Source of the DNA: Aphidius gifuensis
Taxonomy: Eukaryota > Arthropoda > Insecta > Hymenoptera > Braconidae
DNA length: 64,000 bases
Assembly: GCF_014905175.1 (NCBI RefSeq)
Contig: NC_057790.1
Coordinates: 23,214,469 to 23,278,468 of the forward strand
Reading direction: 5' to 3'
A program made the translations under genes and the position numbers. Shown in pieces: positions 51,401 to 63,700 of the stretch (positions within the stretch are counted from its first letter, which is position 1; every line of letters starts with the position of its first letter). The notes below the pieces were generated by a model, which saw only the letters and a program-made list of their open reading frames with translations, had not been told where the DNA came from and did no database searches.

Positions 51401-54400
51401 CATTTAAACAAAATTTGTCGTTGGAAAATTGTCGAGATTTTCTTTAACATTTTATAAAAAAAAAAACTACTTTAAAATATCATTCAATAGATAAAAAATG
51501 TAATAATAATAAAAAAAATCGATATAGAATAAAATGGATAAGAAAAGCTCAAAGAGGAGATGATATATACTAAAGTTGGTTTTTTTTATGTTGTGTTGAG
51601 TACATTTGTGGTTGGATAAAAATTATTATTGAAATATCACATTTTAAAAATCCTTTCTTTTTTTTTTTTCAATTGTAATTTTTTTTTTAAATCAAATTTT
51701 ATTAAATATATTTTTTTTTATTTGTTTTTCAATGGTTTTTATATTTTTTTTTTTTCACAGAAAATATGTACTAGCTTCTATTTAGTATTCGAATTGCAAA
51801 TTCGAGTTAAAAATTCAAGACCATTTTTTTTTTTTCTTTTCACGAAGCTCACTTGAAGCCTTTTGGCATCTCGTTTTTGCCATTTGCCAGTCGCGATTTA
51901 ATTCACGTGCGCTTACTAAGGAAATACGTAAAAAAAAAAATATTAAAAGAACGTGCAAACATAAAAGAAAATAATAATAAAAATAATAGAAAAAAAAAAA
52001 AATTAGAAAAGCTTAATTTGACTAAAGTATATGCTTTTTCATATTTATAATTTTTTTTCTTCACACAATTTTTTAATTTATTTTTCTTTTCAAAGTGTAA
52101 ATTAATTACAACAACTATTATCTGTAATCAACTGTTGTTGCCTTATTTTTAATTTACTTTTTTTTTTCAATCAATTCATTTTTTATTTAAAAAAAAAATG
52201 ATATCATTTAAATTTCTCTTTTATATTTTACATATGAGGTTTTTTTTTAAATATTAAAACCTGGGAAAGAATTGTCAGTGAGCATTGATACTGACATTAT
52301 TTCCTCTTGTTTTATTTTTTCCCTTTTTTTTTGTTCGACTTTTCCACAGTCGTTCAACCGTTTGATTTTTCCGGACCCTGAAGGCACACTGTCGGGACTC
52401 AGCTTACAAACATCGGAAAACGTTTTGTAATATTCGTTTTTTTTTTTTTTTCCTCTTCAATTATTTATTTTTTCCACATTACAAAAATATCTGAATATTT
52501 TTTTTTCTCATAATCATTTTCAAAAGCTACAAAAATATAAAATCGGATATTGGATACATGGAAAATATTGAATAGGTTGCTCCAATAAAATTAAATCGAT
52601 AAAACTTGCTTTGATGAAACAAAGAGAAAAATAGAATTTTTTTAAAAATCTATCATTTATTTACAAGCCTCAAAAAAAATATATTCCTTTGTAAAAAAAA
52701 AGCGTTAATATAAAATTTTTATTTTGTATTTAAAATAATTATAATAATAAAATCATTTATTATCATTGTATGTTATTAATTAAATAATTAAGATAAAATA
52801 TAATATATATTGCAAAATCAGTCATGAAAAATGACATGAACTTTTGACTCGTGGTCACGCCCTGTAAATCCAGCTATCATCGACCACTACGATTCAATTT
52901 AATTCACTTGAAAGTTTGTCGAATTAAATGTAAAATTACCAGATGTGTACAATTAATTTCTCAATATGTCAAGTATTGCCAAAAAGTCATTTGACCTTTC
53001 ATCTTTAGCCAATTATTATTCAGAAAAATAAACAAATTTCAATATCAAATTTAAACTAAAATAAAAATCAACTGTTATATTTCTAAAATATATAAATATT
53101 TAAATAAAAAAAAAACAAACAATTATTAAAATATATTAATGAAAATTAATTATTAAATTTTTAAAAATAATATCAATTTTTAATTGACAAAAAAAAAGCA
53201 CATTTTGTAAATTCAATTTTTAAATTTACTTATCAATTTATTTTTCAATTTAAATAATAGACAATTGATAATAAAAAAATTTACAGTTAAAATTAGCTAT
53301 TAAAAATAAAGTCGTAACAATTTGTATGTTTTTTTTTTTTTTATAGAAGTAGTAACGGCTAGATGCTTGTTGGTCTGACAACAGCCTGGTTTTTCTACTT
53401 GTACACAATAAAAGTTGATCTGACTGGGCTATTATTTTTAGCATTGAAATACATGTGCTGATAAAAATAATAAATTTTCAAATGATTAAGTGAAAAATAA
53501 AATGTATATAAAGGGGTTAATACTCTGTCCATTGATTTTTATATATCCATTTAAAAATCAGTACTATCTCAAACAGACGTTATAAAGTAATAAAAAAAAA
53601 AAACATATATAATACATATCACAAGCCAAAAGTCTCATTTATGAGTATTTTATAGACACTTGGACGAGTAATATCACGGTCGTTTACCTTTTTTAATGTT
53701 TTGATTTATTTATCTATAGTAAATTGATAAAAAATCAACAATAAAAGTTCAAAAAAATAATAGCAATAATATAAATAAAATAAAACAATGTAAATATAAA
53801 TAAAATAAACATAAAATATTATGCAAATATAATTAAAAAACATTTAATATTAAACAATTAAAATATGACTTAATTTTTTTATAATAAATTGATACAACAA
53901 ACAAAAATAAAAATTATAAAAAAATTATATAAAAATATTTAAAAATGATTTTACATAAAGTTATGTATTTTTTTTTTAAATAAAAAAAGTTTATTAATAA
54001 ATAGATGTATAGTTAAAAATATAGATGCATGATAAAGATGATTTTTGATCAAGGATATATATTATCGAGAGACGCGTGCCTCTAGGTCGACTATTGTTGT
54101 CTTGTCAGTGGCCCTGAGCTTTTAGCACTATGTATAGTTGGTCGAGGCTATATTAGGCTCTGTCTTGTGTATACGATGATAACTGGGATAAGGTCAAGCA
54201 CCCCTTCATTTTTTTTTCTTCTCTTTTATATACTTTTTTTTTTTTTATTAAATATACATTGTGAATAATTTTTTTATTATTTTTTAAACCTTTTATTACA
54301 AGCTGATATAGAAAAAAAAATTTTTTTTTTTTTCTTTCATGTTGGGAGATATTTTTAAATTTATTTTTATAATATTATATAAAATATATAATTATAAAAA

Positions 54401-54415
54401 TTCAGTGGAATACAT

Positions 54416-54586
54416 GAAAATGGTATTGACACCATCTCGTCTACTTCAAACATACCGCATACTGTAAAGATTCACAGTATAAGGTGGATTTTTTTTAACA
54501 GTATTTGGTGTATATTAAACCATATATTCTGTTGATATTTTTAGAGTATGTGGTATCTTTGGAGTAGACGAGATGGTACCATTTTC
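54416..54586. mobile_element. Foldback / MITE-like element
   Basis: A 171-bp near-palindrome. The left end GAAAATGGTA and the right end TACCATTTTC are exact reverse complements. The shared core CCATCTCGTCTACT at left pairs with AGTAGACGAGATGG at right, with one 6-bp insertion in the left arm. Pairing continues inward with some mismatches (CATACCGCATACT against AGTATGTGGTATC), so the arms are about 70 bp. No open reading frame is inside. This is typical of a non-autonomous MITE or foldback element; a target-site duplication is not clear. Confidence 0.75.
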
Positions 54587-54660
54587 AAAAGCATTTTTCT
54601 AATGGTAAGTTTACACAAAAAAAAATTTCAAAAGAAAACTGAAATTACTTTAATGAATTT

Positions 54661-54763
54661 AGATAGTTTGTATGTGAGACATATACTATCTGGTTGCACT
54701 AGTACACAAATTATTGATCGATGATCTATCATAAATAAAAAAATACACGCCAACTCAACTAAG
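54661..54763 (-). repeat. Dispersed repeat, left inverted copy
   Basis: The sequence is the reverse complement of 56,660-56,743, with a few changes and an insertion of roughly 17-20 bp of AT-rich DNA. Shared words include TATGTGAGACATATACTATC (pairing with GTATATGTCTCACATA at right), TGGTTGCACT and ACACAAATTATTGATC. The two copies face each other about 1.9 kb apart. Confidence 0.75.
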
Positions 54764-54879
54764 TGAATTAATTCTTCGTTGTTATAAAGTATATATCAAC
54801 AAATATCTTTAATTCCTATTTATAATATTTTTTTATTCTTGTATAAAAAAATTATCATAAATACAACCCTAGTGAAAGT

Positions 54880-54975
54880 TTTTTTTTCAAATTACTCCAT
54901 GATTACTCCGTATTTCTTCGAAATTTACCCATACGGAGAAATGACGAGAAAATTTTTTTACTTTCTCCGAAAATT
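54880..54975 (-). repeat. TTTCTCCG-motif repeat, second copy
   Basis: It contains ATTACTCCGTATTTCTTCGA and CATACGGAGAAATGACGAGA. Its reverse complement resembles part of 42,200-42,300, and the TTTCTCCG words also occur near 22,020. Probably a relic of a dispersed repeat. Confidence 0.4.
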
Positions 54976-55772
54976 ACAGTTGATGGAAACAAAATAATGG
55001 AAATACATCAACATGCGTGTTGATGATTATTGGCAATCTCGTTGATAAAAAAAGCAATGTGTACATATCCGCGTTATTTGATTTGACGATTACCCCTATT
55101 ACTTATCAAGTTATACTCAACTTTTTCTCTACAAAAAAATAAATCCAAATCTCACTATTGTGCTACTTCTAAATCTATGATCAAGTCGTTAGTCTTTTTT
55201 ATTATTTTTTGTTTGTTTTATATTAAAAGTATTTCAACATTTATATAGACCGATTAATTTATTAATTTTTTCAATCACAATAACTACAATTATTGTCAGT
55301 ACAAAAAAAAACAAAAAATTATTATTGAAAAAAAATAACTTTATCTCAATTTTCATGCCAATATTTTATTATTAATTTTATACTTAGAATTATTATTATT
55401 ATTTTTTATTTATCTAAAAAAATTGATGCGTCAATAAATTGTTTTTTTTTTTTTATTAATTGTTCATTTTCATTTTTTTATATATTCATGGTGGAAAGTA
55501 CAAAACAAAAAAAAATGACAAACGTCTGACTGAGAGGAATTTAATTTTTCCTCTTTTAATTTTTTTTTTTTTTATCAAGTAAACAAGAATTTTAATGGAG
55601 TGCTAAACTCGATCAGCAAATTCTATTGTGATGTTTTTTTTTACATTTAAAAAATTTAATGCACGATTGCATGAGAAAAAAAAAAGATAAAAGTTTTCAG
55701 GTTTTATATATTTTTATTTTTTCCATCAAATGATTGATGGTTTTTTAATATTCAATATTTTATTTTTTATAG

Positions 55773-55859
55773 ATGCCATGGAATTGAGCATCGTCGACAC
55801 TCGGGTAAACATGGAAAACACTCATCCCAACAATTTGAATCAGCTTGGCCTTTCTCGCA
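55773..55859 (+). CDS. Exon of unknown plus-strand gene (downstream exon)
   Basis: An 87-bp segment bounded by a good acceptor (TTTTTTATAG) and a strong donor (CGCA then GTAAGT). Read in the phase left by the exon at 38,945 it encodes CHGIEHRRHSGKHGKHSSQQ and then FESAWPFSQ, so the joined product runs RRVSHP-CHGIEHRR. It leaves phase 2, so the gene must continue. GC content is far above the surroundings. One other frame is also open (begins AMELSIVDTRVN), and the exon lies between two inverted repeat copies, so membership in a transposon cannot be ruled out. Family not recognised. Confidence 0.55.
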
Positions 55860-56365
55860 GTAAGTAAATTAATATTTAAAATTAATAAAACTATTTTAAA
55901 ATTAACTTATTGAAAATGAATTTTTTTTTTCATTTGTAAATTATATCACTGATATTTCAATATTCATAAATCAATTATTTAAATTATACTTTCAAATGAA
56001 TTTCATGATTTGATTACAAAAGATATTATCCAACTTTTTTTTTTTTTTCTGTTTCAATAAAGTTAAGTACCTTTAGACACGTATACACACAATGGATTTA
56101 TTATATATATATATTTTTTAGGCACTTTAACAAAGCTTCGAAATTTCATATTATATTTAATTTAAATTTAATTTATTGATATGAAAAATTTTTTTAAAAA
56201 TAAATCTACGATTGAAATTTATATGATTATACAAAAAAAAAAAAATTAATTTATAATCGATATTAATTAGCAGTTCGTTAGTATTGATTCAAATTAATTT
56301 TATATATATTTAAATTGAGAGAAAATAAAGTATTATTTAGAAAATAATTATTGACTTCAATCATT

Positions 56366-56530
56366 GGCTAGTGATATAATCAAATTGCCATCAGCCTTCT
56401 CCGTTGGGAGATTTGAGAGGATCGAAAGTATTGACAAGACAATTTCCGGAGGTAATTTTTTGTTAGAGTCAAACTATTGCGGCCGAAAAAAGCTGTTTAT
56501 AAACTCTCTCAAGCTTCAAGTGAAAATCCA
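56366..56530 (+). other. Coding-like remnant, possibly transposon-derived
   Basis: An open frame without a good ATG reads SDIIKLPSAFSVGRFERIES and then IDKTISGGNFLLESNYCGRK, and degenerates into Lys-rich poly-A translation after about 56,530. Its GC is higher than its flanks. It lies next to, and inside, the pair of inverted repeats at 54,661 and 56,660, so it may be leftover coding sequence of the mobile element they belong to. Family unknown. Confidence 0.3.
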
Positions 56531-56659
56531 ACAACATAAAATTCTTCTTCTTTATTCCAAATACAAAAAAAATCAAATAAAAAAAAAAACAAGAAAAAAC
56601 ATCCGCATCCTGTTGGCGCAAACAAATCAGTTTTCTTTTTTTATTTATTTTTTTTGTTA

Positions 56660-56743
56660 TTAGTTGAGTTGGCGCGTATTCTTTTGATCAATAATTTGTG
56701 TACCAGTGCAACCAGATGGTATATGTCTCACATACAACTATCT
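56660..56743 (+). repeat. Dispersed repeat, right inverted copy
   Basis: The partner of 54,661-54,763 in inverted orientation: AGTTGAGTTGGCG, GATCAATAATTTGTGTACCA, GTGCAACCAGAT and GTATATGTCTCACATACAA are shared with few changes. The pair could be terminal inverted repeats of one element of about 2.1 kb, or two independent insertions. Confidence 0.75.
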
Positions 56744-59488
56744 ATTTTCTCATTGGCTAGACAACAAACTCTATGTACATTACGTTTGATGGCGCCACGC
56801 TCTGTGAATTACCCAAATTTTTATCAAACATTTTTATCAATTATTTAATTATTTATTTCACTTATTTATATTTTATATTATGAGGCATTTTATCTTCTCC
56901 TCTTTTTGCTTTTATAAATTATCATTTTCATTATTTTGCATTACGAAATTATTACACTCTTAAGTACTTGTATATTTTTTTATTTTTTCTATTTTTTCTT
57001 CCATTCATAAATTCCGTTGATGGTTATTTTTCTTTATGTATTTTTTATTCTAATTATTTTAAATTATTTTCATAAACAATTTATATTTTTTTCTTTATTA
57101 ATCAATTATTACGGGGAATTGTTAAATTAATTTTTCATCAATTTTTTTCAACTTGATTTGAATAATTTAAAGCTGCACATTTTCGCTGTGATGAAATTTA
57201 AATTTTAAATTTTTTTTATCAGCTTGTTAGCGTTTAATTGTACTGAATGAAATTTTATTTTTTTTATTTTAAATAAATATAGATGTTTATTGAAATATAT
57301 TAAACGACAAAAATATAATTTTTTATTTTGAATTCTACGTAATTACTGTTTATATTTTTTTTTTTTATTTCGAAATTTTTTCTTTTTGTTTAATGAGAAT
57401 TTTACAAGAGTAAAAGTCGAGATGTAATAAATGGTAGATGCAATTAGAAGAATTGTGTGGTTTAAGGGTGTCAAGAGTGTCAAGCAAGACAGAAAATCAG
57501 AAAATATAAGTCTCAAGAAAAGAGGTAGTCAAAAAGTCCTCATAGAATGACCTCAGCACTGTGATTGGTCGATAACACTAAAAATAGATAAATAAAAAAA
57601 AATTTATTTTCCCTTTTTTTCGATATTTTAAATTATATTTTTGTACTGTCGTCCACACCCTTGTGCCCTTATGCTCAGAAATTGTGTCATGATATATTAA
57701 CTTGGCAATTTTTACAAGTTACAATATCATATTTTTAAATTCGAAAAAAAAAAATACTTGTCGTACTCATTTATAATGAAAATTTATGTAAAATAAAAAT
57801 TGTTTATTCAATTGATTACTCAGAAAAAAAAGGCTAGTTAATGGTAAATCATATTAAAGTCAATACAAAATATAAATATTCATATAAATTTTTAAATTTC
57901 AAAAAAAAAAAATTTCCAATTCGTGAGTTTTAAATTAATTTTGTTTATGTTTTTTTCAACACACGTATGTTTTAAAGTTGGTGATGAGTTGAGCAAAAAC
58001 AGAAGCCTGTATAACTTGAAAATAATGTGAACAGAAAATAAAAAAGATAATGAATAGTGAAGCTGCAAGTGACAAAGGGCTGCGGTATTTTTTTTTTTTT
58101 TTTTTTCCATCGTTGAGTGAACACGAAATTAATTTTGTCCAACACGAAGCTCATCCAAGCGTCGTGTTTTAAGGGTGATACATTTGCTCTTTTTTTATTT
58201 TTTGAAACATAAAAAAATTTTTATTAAATTTATTTTTAAAATTCTTTGAATTATTTTAATTTTTTCTTATTGATTATACGTATTTTAATCTTGTTTTTTT
58301 ATTCTCTTATTTTAATTAAAATATTAGTATTAGAATTTATCTGCATGTAAAATTAAAGATTTTTTTTTTCAAAGTTATGCAATCCTTGTCTGCATAGACA
58401 CATGTTTTTCGATTGTGCAAAAAAGCTCAAGATAGTGGCGCCTCTTTGCGGTGAGCTTTTGAAGAATAAATGTCGGTATTAGTCTTCGGGGTAAACTGTA
58501 CCTTCTGATAGTCAATCTGAAAAACAACCCTTAAAAAATTATATTGAAAAAAAATAAAACTTTTATCCATACCGTAAGAATTAATGAAAAATAATTTTTA
58601 AAATATTTTTTTACATTAAAAATTTTCAAATTTGTTTTTGTTTTTTTTATTACAAATTTTTTATGTATGCTTATTTATTTATTGAGTAATATAATATTAA
58701 ATTTATTCATCGAAATCTTGAGCTATGATTAATTAATAAATTTTGTTGCAAAAAATAAATAACCGAATACAAGAATACAGCGCTCGGAAATAAATGGATG
58801 AAAAATGAATTAAAAATTAAGGGATGATAATTTTTAGCGCAGTCGCAGGATCATTTGACATTGCATGTTGGTTGCATACTGGGTAGTGACAGGTGTCGCC
58901 CATTCTAAGGGGTTGAAATAGTCATTCTTCTATTAAATAAACCCGCTTAAAAAATAATCTAATAAATATCTTTTAGTAAAAAAATTTCAAAGACAAACAA
59001 AAAGTGCTATTATAAAAATTAAAACGTCATGAAAATGGGGTAGAAGAGTGCGTGAAGAACAAAACTTGAATAAAGGGTTAAGACAGTTCCTGAAAAAAAA
59101 AACCAATAGCTAAAAAGAAAAAAAAAATGTGCAGACTGAGCTAATGACGTAGACAAAATTTTGCGTAACAAATTTATAAAAATTGAAAAATAAATTAATA
59201 GTGTACTTTTAATGTTATTTAAAAATGAATAATGACAGTGTAGATATAATAGAAAATTAAAAATCTAAAAAATATTGATAAATAAATATCAAAGAAAGTT
59301 TGAAATAAATTTTTTAAATAAAATAAAAAACGAAAAAAAAAAAAAAGAAGTTGCAAAAAATTAATAGAAAGATATTCTTGAAATGGGTTTAACTGAAAAA
59401 TACGAGGTGAAAAATACCACAACACTTGCAGAAACAATAAAGCTCAATTTATCAGATATATCATTTGGCAATATGACTCGTTGAAAAT

Positions 59489-59530
59489 TGGACCCTCGAG
59501 TTTTTCAATAATAATCCACTCGAGAGTCCA
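59489..59530. repeat. Stem-loop with 13-bp arms
   Basis: TGGACCCTCGAGT (59,489-59,501) pairs with ACTCGAGAGTCCA (59,518-59,530) with one mismatch, around a 16-base loop. It stands out in AT-rich DNA because both arms contain CTCGAG. Function unknown. Confidence 0.6.
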
Positions 59531-60618
59531 GTCAGCAAGATCAATCATTCTCAAGAGACTGCTGATATGGAAAATAAAAAAAAAAAATTTAATTATAAAT
59601 AAAATATTAACAATAATAAATAATGCTTTTTTTTAAAAACATGCTTTTTGGCTCAATTGTTACATAGCTCAAATATAAAAATTTAGCATTAATAATTTTT
59701 TAAATAATTTAAAAATGAAAGTGACTGATAACCGTCCTTGAATAAATATTAATAATCAATTGCTTATATTGTTTATATAAACTAATTTAGATGTTTGTTA
59801 AAATATATTAAAAAAAAATATCAATTTATTGGTAATTTATTTTTTAAAATTATATATATCTATATTAAAAAATTTATTAATCGTGCGCAAGCTCAGTGCC
59901 TTGACAACCAAGACGCCTGTTTTGTTCCTTTTTTTTTCTTTTATTATATTGCCTGGCGCAATATCATACCTGCAAGTTTCTAGAAATACATATATCAAAG
60001 TTTTATCGTGAGTTGCAAATAGTCCATCAAAAAAATTTAAAAAACAAAAAGAAAAACATTGACATTGCTTTAAACGAATTAACCAACAACGAAGGTTTTT
60101 TTTTTGGGCTGGTAAATTAGCAGTTGGCAGTTTTTTTAAATAAAAAATATTTTCTTCTACAGTGATTGATTTATACAATAAATAATAATAAATAATATTA
60201 AGTGAGAATACTACTCAATCACTTGATTAAAAAAAAATAATAATATTTGGATATATTTATAAACAATTTGTTATTGGCACATTTACTATACAGCATTGTT
60301 ATTTTATTTTGTCGATGAGTTATTTGACAATTGTCATCATCAAGTGATACAAACCTAGCTGTAGTCAGACACAGATAATTGAGTAAAAAAAAATATTTAA
60401 AGCATTGAGACAATCGACTGAGACGATCATAAATAAAAAATCGATAATCTGAGGGATTGAGAACATGTCCTTCATAACAATTCTACGAAAATGTTTTAAA
60501 AAAACTCGACGTATAATTAGCCATTTATTAAATGGATAAATAAATTAAAAAAATAATAATCTTGAGAAAAAAAAAGAATAAATATATACAGAAGAATAAG
60601 AAAAAAAGACATTTAAAA

Positions 60619-60726
60619 ATGACAAAATACAGCTTTGCAAGACTTGCTATATGGCGACCAAGAAGATCAACAATTTCTCAACTCCCAAATAATCAGGAAA
60701 ACAACCCTCTCATGTACGCAAAATAA
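60619..60726 (+). CDS. Short ORF or alternative first exon
   Basis: An ATG opens a 35-codon frame with varied, GC-richer codons: MTKYSFARLAIWRPRRSTIS, then QLPNNQENNPLM and a stop four codons later. A donor GTACGC follows the second Met codon's AT, so the segment could instead be a first coding exon spliced to something beyond the window. The composition differs sharply from the surrounding poly-A/T, which supports coding. It could be an alternative N-terminus of the unknown plus-strand gene with exons at 38.9 and 55.8 kb, but no direct link is visible. Confidence 0.35.
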   Translation: MTKYSFARLAIWRPRRSTISQLPNNQENNPLMYAK

Positions 60727-63700
60727 TAAAATATAATTCGCAAATTAATGTTATGTAATTGTTTATTTTTTTTTAATGTTTAATATTTTTTTTTTCACGC
60801 AATATATATATTTTATTGTTAAAATAATAAAAAATTTTACGGTCGTTTGTTTATACACAATTATTGTTATTGATGTTTAAATTTATATTTTTTTTATTTG
60901 CAAAATGCTCACGCCTGGCTTGCCCACAAACAACAAATTATTTGCAATGAATATATATTTTTTTTTAAATTTGCTTCCACATTGTGCCTTAAAAAAAAAA
61001 AAAATAAATAAATATATTTATAATGTAGATTGTTAAATAATTATTTTATTTGAAAAAAATTTTAAATATCAATGTTTTTTGTGTAATTTATTTCAGTCAC
61101 TGCTTATTGCTGTGTGCTAAATTTTTTTTTTTTTTTATTTAAATAAAAATAATAAATGTTAACTGTGTTTTATGTATATATCATTTCAATTTTTATCAAG
61201 ATCATTACCTCGTAATCATTTTATGCAATTTCCCTTTCCAATAATTTTTTTTTTCTTTACAATGTTTTTTCATAAGGTTGATATGAATATTTTCTTTTTT
61301 TATTATTCATTGAATAGTGTGTATATTTATCAACAAGTTATATCAATATTTCGATTATACAATTGAATAATAATAATGCATTTTATTATTCAATGTTTTG
61401 CACGATGTTTTGTCAAAATAAACCGTTGAAATTTCGATTCAATGAGATAAGATAATAGCTGAATGCTCCATTGTATGTTCAGATAAATTATTATCATCAT
61501 TATTATTATTACGTATTCACATCTTTCTTAGAAACTTAAAAATAACAAAAAATTATTTATTATATAAATCATTAATTCAATTTATTCATTTTTTTTTTCT
61601 CCAAAATTTGCATTACAATACAGTATAATTAAATAATACAATGAAGCATTAATTAAAATATATAAAAATGAAAAAAAATTATTTAATTTATAAAAAACAT
61701 ATGAGTGAATAATGTATAATAATTTTTACGATATTTAAATTGTTTTTTTTTTTTACCTGAATAATTAATTATTCAACTGATAAAACATGTGAAGTAATTT
61801 ATGTTTTTTTTTCGACTTAAATTTAATATCAAACAAAAAAAAAATTAAATGAGTAATTTATACAAATAGTAACTGGTCTTTGTTGATTTTCAAATCGTGA
61901 CCTAACCATGTCAAAAGCTTTTGTCTAGTATTGATCTTTCAATTCTCTTTTCGTCTCATATACCTGGAACAAATTACCCTTCTTTTGTGCCACAAAACTT
62001 CACTTGTACTTCACACAAACTACTAGACTTTTACCACAAATATTTATCACGTAAAGCATTTTTTAAAAAAATATTCTTGACATGTACTTTAAACAAACAG
62101 CTGACGTTTTTGCACCTTAATAAACATTTAATTATAAAAAAAAGAAAAATGATATATCAAAAGCTAATGTTCAAATTTTTAACTAGGATATAATAACAAC
62201 AGGAAAAAAAATATGTGATAAAGATCGTGAGTTTAATATCGGTCAACGATGAAATCCTTTTTAGATGATCGATTATTTTTTTTTTTTTTATTTTTTTCAT
62301 TATTTTTATCATCTGACCCGGTGTACTCGACAGGCGATTATCCAGTATTATTATCAAATCAATAAAAAACCCAGTTGAACGAAAAAAAAAAAAAATGTAT
62401 AAATGTATGATTTTAAAGAACAAAAAAATTAGATATTTTATTTGTCTTGTGAAAAAAAAAAAAACACCTGGTAAACAAAACAAATTAAAAATCATAATTT
62501 TATGAAAAAGTTACAAAATTTTCTTGGAATTTACTGAAAATTATTTACAAATTGCGTCAATGTATTTTTTTTTTTTTCTAATTAATTATTCATTATATTA
62601 TAGTCATGATAAGTCTATAAATATCTACAAAAGTTATAGTTTAAATTTGATTTAAATAATATTTTTAAAAATTATATAAAAATAAATATAATTTATATTC
62701 AATTGAAAAATAAAAATATTATTGTAATATGTAATTAATAGTCAAGAGTAACATTAAGTAGACTTTGAAAAATACTTGTTTATTGCACTTTCGTTGAAAA
62801 ATAAAAATAATAAAAATTTGCTGTTTCGATAAGAGCTTGCAGCAAAGATTGTTAAGTCCGATAGCATGTCGCGTGCTTTTTTGTTCGTTTTAAGGCACCA
62901 ATGTGTCTGTATTAAAAGCACTATACAAAAGTCTTTTATTCTTTTCAACTCTTTTTTTTAAAAAAAAAACGAAACAAAATAAAATAAAAATACTACCTCA
63001 ATAAAAAAAAAAAGCTTTCACTACGTCGTCTTGCAAGCATTGCAGCTTTCTGACCTTATCCTTGACAAAAAATAAATATCCACTTGTCACATGAACTTTG
63101 CTGAATCATTCCACATTCAGTTTTTATTGCGCGATTTTTTTTTTTTTTTTTAAACCCATATTTAAATTTTGTTTCACATTATCAAAAATGTTTTAATTGT
63201 TTTTCAAATTGCCAAAAAATTAAATGAAAATAAAATAATTAAAACTAATTGACAATAAAATAATAAATTGATAATTATTTTTTAGCAATTAAATTGAATA
63301 ATAATGAAATTAATTTACAATAAAATAATTTTATTATAAAATCAATTTATTTTTTTATTTTATTTATAAAATTAATTTTTTTAACATTGAACTACCTTTT
63401 TTTTCTTATATTTCTTGAATTTTTTCTCAGTAATTTGTTGAAGTAAATTATGTAAAAAATGATAGTGTGATAAATTTATAGACAACTGACCTACATATGT
63501 TATGTTTATACAAACTTATATACCAATGTACAAATTTAGAACAGACATTCGTTGAAATCAATATCATAATAAATCACTAGATTTTATATAGACTTATGGA
63601 CATGAACAATTATTATATACATGTCTTATTAAATCAACAATAAATCTATACAATATATATATATCAATTTAAAAAAATATTTTTATATAAAAATTTATTT

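Larger units (their letters stand above)
38946..55772 (+). other. Very long AT-rich interval, probably an intron
   Basis: About 16.8 kb between two phase-compatible exons. Content: poly-A/T runs, TTTG and CTT-type simple repeats (about 41,105-41,130; 47,279-47,300), a TTTCTCCG-type repeat (42,200-42,400), a foldback element (54,416-54,586) and one copy of an inverted repeat (54,661-54,763). GC-elevated islands lie at about 40,445-40,490, 40,845-40,960, 43,270-43,380, 46,760-46,900, 48,020-48,260, 50,440-50,570, 52,330-52,430, 53,345-53,400 and 54,060-54,210. Open frames in these islands lack recognisable motifs, so I do not call genes. Confidence 0.4.
55860..60618. other. AT-rich interval after the 55.8-kb exon
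   Basis: Mostly non-coding. It holds a coding-like segment at 56,366-56,530, the right repeat copy at 56,660-56,743, less AT-rich patches at 58,380-58,530, 58,850-58,920 and 59,460-59,570, and a stem-loop at 59,489-59,530. No complete gene can be supported. Confidence 0.4.

Noticed and set aside
54060..54210. Possible tRNA or small RNA gene
   Set aside because: No cloverleaf, A-box or B-box could be drawn; no tRNA was found anywhere in the window.
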